From Deltaproteobacteria bacterium (GTDB lineage Bacteria; Desulfobacterota_D; UBA1144; Nemesobacterales; JAJCZQ01), in contig JAJCZQ010000024.1 in assembly GCA_029262335.1 (NCBI GenBank), positions 1 through 45,962 of the forward strand: 45,962 nt of DNA, read 5' to 3'. The position numbers and the translations under genes are program-made. The notes beneath the pieces are model-generated. The model searched no databases. It was not told the origin of the DNA and worked only from the letters and a program-made list of their open reading frames with translations. Below are positions 43,049 to 45,962 of the stretch, one piece after another (position 1 is the first letter of the stretch; every line of letters starts with the position of its first letter).

Positions 43049-43384
43049 ATGAATTGCCCGGGATGTAATAAGAAAATAGGATTCTTAGAAAGCCTTACAA
43101 TAATAAACCCGCTTCATTTTAAGTGTAAAAAATGCAGTAATTACATTACTTTAAGCAGGTCTTCTGTTAAATCATACATTTTAATGCTGGCAATAATATT
43201 TATAATATCTTTTCTGGGGTTTTATCAGCTGGAATCAGAAAAAATTCTAAGTAAGTCGTTTCTGTTACTTATTGTCCCCTCAATCTTAATAGCAGTGACA
43301 ATAATCCACTACTTTTTCTGGAACAATGCCTCCGCTGAGTTAAAGACGCAGGATAAAGATAATACTTCCGGTCTTAGCTGCTGA
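43049..43384 (+). CDS. Zinc-ribbon membrane protein
   Basis: A 111-residue protein with an N-terminal zinc ribbon (CPGC near residue 3, CKKC near 31, Cys-x2-Cys pairs 25-30 apart), then two membrane helices (about 46-65 and 71-92) and a polar tail ending SGLSC. Function unknown; the fold resembles other small zinc-ribbon membrane proteins, including that at 20091, which has one helix. Its stop is 2 bases from that of the convergent alcohol dehydrogenase gene. Confidence 0.7.
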   Translation: MNCPGCNKKIGFLESLTIINPLHFKCKKCSNYITLSRSSVKSYILMLAIIFIISFLGFYQLESEKILSKSFLLLIVPSILIAVTIIHYFFWNNASAELKTQDKDNTSGLSC

Positions 43385-43386
43385 TA

Positions 43387-44442
43387 TTAAGGACTAAAAA
43401 TCACCTTAATTGCATTTTCAACTCTTTCATCCATCAGCTGGTAACCCTTTGGAACATCATCAAGAGATACGCGGTGGCTTATGACTTTTGTGGGGTCAAG
43501 CTTGCCTGATTCTATGTGCGGCAGTAATGTAGGAATATAGGAGAATGACGGGGCAACACCGCCTGTAAGTTTTAAATTTCTTAAAAAGAAATCAGTAATA
43601 TTTAACGGGAACGTTTCCCAGAACAGGCCTACTATTGATACAGTACCGCCGGGCCTTATCATATCGTAGCACTGCTGAAGGCATTCAGTAGTACCGACGC
43701 ATTCTATTGCCTTGTGGGCCCCCAGACCATTTGTCAGGTCCTTAATCATGCTCACTTCATCGACATTTTTAGAATTAAGTGTCAATGTGGCACCGTACTG
43801 CTTTGCAATTTCAAGCCTGTAATCATGGTGTCCTATTGTTATTACTTTTTCAGGATTAAAAAGTGTGGCGCAGAAAGTTGCAAAAAGGCCAACTGCTCCG
43901 TCTCCGAGTACTACTACAGTGTCACCCGGATTGATTCCGGCACATAATGCTCCATGATAGCCGGTTGAAATATTGTCTCCGAGAAACAGGGTCTTTTCAT
44001 CGTTCTTATCTTCGGCAAGGCTTTCCGGCACTTTCACAAGAGTTCCTTCCCCGTAACTTACCTTTACGTACTCTGCCTGGCATCCCGGATGGTCTCCGAG
44101 TAATCCGCCGAACCCGAAACATCCGCCGTTAAGGCATGATGTTGTAAGCCCCTCATCACAGTAATGACAACTTCCGCAGCTTACCCAAAAGGGGCCAATC
44201 ACCTTGTCGCCCTTCTTAAAGTTCTTAACATCTTTGCCTACCTCTTCCACCCTTCCTACAAATTCATGGCCAACACCTGATCCTTCAGGAAGTGGAAAAT
44301 GCCCCCTGTAAATATGAAGGTCTGACCCGCATATTCCCCCCGCAGTAACTTTTACAATTACATCATTGGGTGAAGTTATCTTTGGGTCATCTACCCTGTC
44401 AATTCTTACATCATTGGGGCCGTAGGCAAGTGCTGCTTTCAT
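43387..44442 (-). CDS. Zinc-dependent alcohol dehydrogenase family protein (MDR)
   Basis: A 351-residue medium-chain dehydrogenase/reductase. The catalytic zinc site is GGICGSDLHIYRG and GVGHEFVGRV, and the structural zinc loop CGSCHYCDEGLTTSC is complete (four Cys). The NAD-binding Rossmann turn is VVVLGDGAVGLFA. It resembles threonine/sorbitol/formaldehyde-type dehydrogenases, but the substrate cannot be deduced. It follows the phasin-like gene on the same strand after 21 bases and converges with the zinc-ribbon gene. It might act in alcohol or aldehyde turnover. Confidence 0.86.
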   Translation of the reverse strand: MKAALAYGPNDVRIDRVDDPKITSPNDVIVKVTAGGICGSDLHIYRGHFPLPEGSGVGHEFVGRVEEVGKDVKNFKKGDKVIGPFWVSCGSCHYCDEGLTTSCLNGGCFGFGGLLGDHPGCQAEYVKVSYGEGTLVKVPESLAEDKNDEKTLFLGDNISTGYHGALCAGINPGDTVVVLGDGAVGLFATFCATLFNPEKVITIGHHDYRLEIAKQYGATLTLNSKNVDEVSMIKDLTNGLGAHKAIECVGTTECLQQCYDMIRPGGTVSIVGLFWETFPLNITDFFLRNLKLTGGVAPSFSYIPTLLPHIESGKLDPTKVISHRVSLDDVPKGYQLMDERVENAIKVIFSP

Positions 44443-44463
44443 TATTCAAATCTCCTGTAGTAT

Positions 44464-44913
44464 CTATTTTTTAGTTGTAGTTTTTTTTCTGGCAGTACTG
44501 GTTTTTTTTGTTGTTGCTCGTCCAGTGGTTTTTTTAGTTGTCGCCGTTTTCTTTTTTGCAGCCGTTGCAGGACTAGTTTTCTTTGCTGCTGTCTTTCTTT
44601 TTGCTGCAGGTTTTTTGGCAGCAGGTTTCCTGGCAGAGGCCTTATTTTCCTTTTCCATCGCCTTCTTTCCGCCGTCAATGGCACCGTGTAAGACCTTGGA
44701 GGCCTTATCGAGAAGTACGGATGAACTTTTAATTATCTCTGAAGCCGTTTCACCTACAGTCTTTGAAGCTTCATATGAAAGCTTGGAAAGTTCGGTCCTG
44801 TTTGTCTTGCTGATCTTGGTAGTGAGTTCTTTCAGGTCCTTCTTAACATTGTCTAAATGTTTCTGAAGCTCACTGGTTGGAGTAGGTCTTTTTGTACCTT
44901 TTTTTGGTGGCAT
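44464..44913 (-). CDS. Phasin/histone-H1-like protein with Lys-Ala-Thr tail
   Basis: A 149-residue two-part protein. Residues 1-90 are helical and heptad-like (ELQKHLDNVKKDLKELTTKI, and SKLSYEASKTVGETASEIIK), resembling phasin or nucleoid coiled coils. Residues 90-149 are a Lys/Ala/Thr-rich disordered tail of KKTTxxKK repeats, like the C-terminus of histone H1 or AlgP/HupS-type DNA-compacting proteins. A DNA-binding or granule-associated role is likely, but which is uncertain. It is separated from lon by a terminator. The low-complexity tail creates a long shadow frame on the other strand, which I did not count. Confidence 0.65.
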   Translation of the reverse strand: MPPKKGTKRPTPTSELQKHLDNVKKDLKELTTKISKTNRTELSKLSYEASKTVGETASEIIKSSSVLLDKASKVLHGAIDGGKKAMEKENKASARKPAAKKPAAKRKTAAKKTSPATAAKKKTATTKKTTGRATTKKTSTARKKTTTKK

Positions 44914-44951
44914 AGCACACCCCCTTAAACATATTTTTTTAATAAAAAAAA

Positions 44952-44973
44952 GGTGAGCTGTTTCCAGCTCACC
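44952..44973 (-). terminator. Terminator after lon
   Basis: GGTGAGCTG (44952-44960) and CAGCTCACC (44965-44973) form a 9-pair stem with loop TTTC. On the minus strand it is followed by eight T, and the plus-strand side also has a T run. It lies 15 bases after the lon stop and ends its transcript. Confidence 0.9.
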
Positions 44974-44987
44974 CCGTTTTTTTAATC

Positions 44988-45962
44988 TTAATGTTTTTCA
45001 GTAGGATTAATTTCTGCCTCTGTTTCCGAGCCGATTAAAGTCGGCGGCACCACGAAGTTTTTAAGAATCGGCTCATCTGATATAATAGCCGCTTCGAGTA
45101 CCTCATCCATATGATTTACAAGTTTGATATCGACATCCTTTTTAATCTTATCAGGAATATCTTTCAAATCTTTCTCGTTTTCTTTAGGTATAAGCACATG
45201 TTTTACCCTGCCTCTGTGGGCAGCAAGTGTTTTTTCCTTTAATCCGCCGATTGGAAGCACCCTGCCTCTAAGGGTTATTTCCCCTGTCATGGCAATGTCT
45301 TTTCTGATCGGTTTCTTCAGGAAGGCACTTACAATTGCAGTCGCTATCGCAATACCGGCAGAAGGCCCGTCTTTTGGAGTTGCTCCTTCCGGGACATGGA
45401 TATGTGTATCTACCTTCTGGTAAAAGAACCTTTCAAGGCCAAGCTGTTCGGCGCGGCTTCTTACATAACTCATTGCTGCCTGGGCTGATTCCTGCATCAC
45501 TTCACCGAGTTTTCCGGTAACCGTGAAATTTCCCTTCCCGGGTACAATTGAAACTTCTATTGTAAGCAGTTCACCGCCAACTTCTGTCCAGGCAAGGCCT
45601 GTTGCGGCCCCTATTGAATCTGTTTCATCAATTTCTCCGAATTTAAATTTAGGTATTCCGAGATATTTCTGAACGTTTTTACCTGTAATTTTAACCTTGT
45701 GTTCTTTTCCTTTTTCTACGACTTCTCTTGCAACCTTTCTGCAAAGTGAAGCGATCTCTCTTTCAAGTGTACGAACTCCGGATTCCTTGGTAAATTTTCT
45801 AATTACTTCCATCATACCTGTATCATTAATTTCAATATTAGCATCCGTTAGACCGTGAGCTTCAAGCTGTCTGTCCATGAGGAAGTTTTTGGAGATCTGG
45901 AGTTTCTCATCTTCTGTATATCCGGGAACTCTGATAATTTCCATTCTGTCCTGAAGTGCCCA
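44988..45962 (-). CDS. lon: Lon protease, C-terminal part (5' end outside window)
   Basis: ATP-dependent serine protease, here 324 residues of the C-terminal part, open to the right edge. The frame continues past the internal ATG at 45944, reading [20 protein letters not shown], which is the end of the AAA domain. Next comes the alpha-helical subdomain, then the protease domain with catalytic Ser in [15 protein letters not shown] and catalytic Lys in [12 protein letters not shown], the Ser-Lys dyad. A polar tail of about 30 residues ends it. The Walker motifs lie outside the window. Heat-shock control is expected for lon but cannot be seen here. Confidence 0.95.
   Translation of the reverse strand, partial: WALQDRMEIIRVPGYTEDEKLQISKNFLMDRQLEAHGLTDANIEINDTGMMEVIRKFTKESGVRTLEREIASLCRKVAREVVEKGKEHKVKITGKNVQKYLGIPKFKFGEIDETDSIGAATGLAWTEVGGELLTIEVSIVPGKGNFTVTGKLGEVMQESAQAAMSYVRSRAEQLGLERFFYQKVDTHIHVPEGATPKDGPSAGIAIATAIVSAFLKKPIRKDIAMTGEITLRGRVLPIGGLKEKTLAAHRGRVKHVLIPKENEKDLKDIPDKIKKDVDIKLVNHMDEVLEAAIISDEPILKNFVVPPTLIGSETEAEINPTEKH

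Overview
The window comes from the chromosome of a Gram-negative, probably free-living bacterium. Evidence for an outer membrane includes many lipoproteins with lipoboxes, two Pal/OmpA-type lipoproteins and a CpoB/YbgF homologue. The gene set (MEP-pathway ispE, long-chain polyprenyl diphosphate synthase, methylmalonyl-CoA mutase, queuosine genes, split Fo cluster of the ATP synthase, cytochrome c-FTR1 iron permease) and the dispersed GTCATTGCGAG repeats resemble Deltaproteobacteria-like or uncultivated lineages. I cannot name a species. There is no prophage, transposase or CRISPR array.

Layout. 1-2113 is core: fbp (cut by the left edge), cvpA and a polyprenyl synthase. 2114-6043 is an AT-rich accessory stretch: repeat remnants, two convergent lipoprotein genes sharing a cysteine module, a frameshifted membrane-protein gene, a displaced copy of the rimI 3' end, and a Fic gene. 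The intact rimI lies just beyond Fic, so the Fic cargo (about 1.4 kb) is bracketed by two copies of the rimI 3' end that differ only at synonymous sites. 6044-10857 is a leftward operon: a fused MutA-MutB mutase, its GTPase chaperone meaB, and rimI. 11095-13248 is a cytochrome c-FTR1 fusion; 13285-14006 is a higBA toxin-antitoxin pair.

14188-24387 runs mostly rightward: queC, queE, a methyltransferase, a SIMPL protein, a sirtuin-like protein lacking the catalytic His, a double-length ThyX homologue, a zinc-ribbon membrane protein, a pentapeptide-repeat protein, xseA and cca. 21955-30152 is mostly leftward: a truncated AMP-binding protein, a small lipoprotein, hemL-atpZ-atpI-atpB-atpE, and a Pal/CpoB/Pal envelope cluster.

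30296-37156 holds a flavin reductase-like gene, a likely free-standing small RNA (about 31077-31163) with anti-Shine-Dalgarno-like motifs, fxsA, a lipoprotein, ispE, tRNA-Gln, uvrD/pcrA and an exported protein. Two inverted copies of a 151-bp palindromic repeat bracket the tRNA-uvrD-exported protein segment. 37177-45962 is core again: a UDG-family protein, selO, a small unknown, dnaE, a zinc-ribbon membrane protein, an alcohol dehydrogenase, a phasin/histone-H1-like protein and lon (cut by the right edge).

Most genes are housekeeping. The parts most worth follow-up are the rimI-Fic insertion, the cysteine-module lipoproteins, the palindromic repeat with compensatory changes, the candidate small RNA, and three divergent enzyme homologues (sirtuin, double ThyX, half AMP-binding protein).
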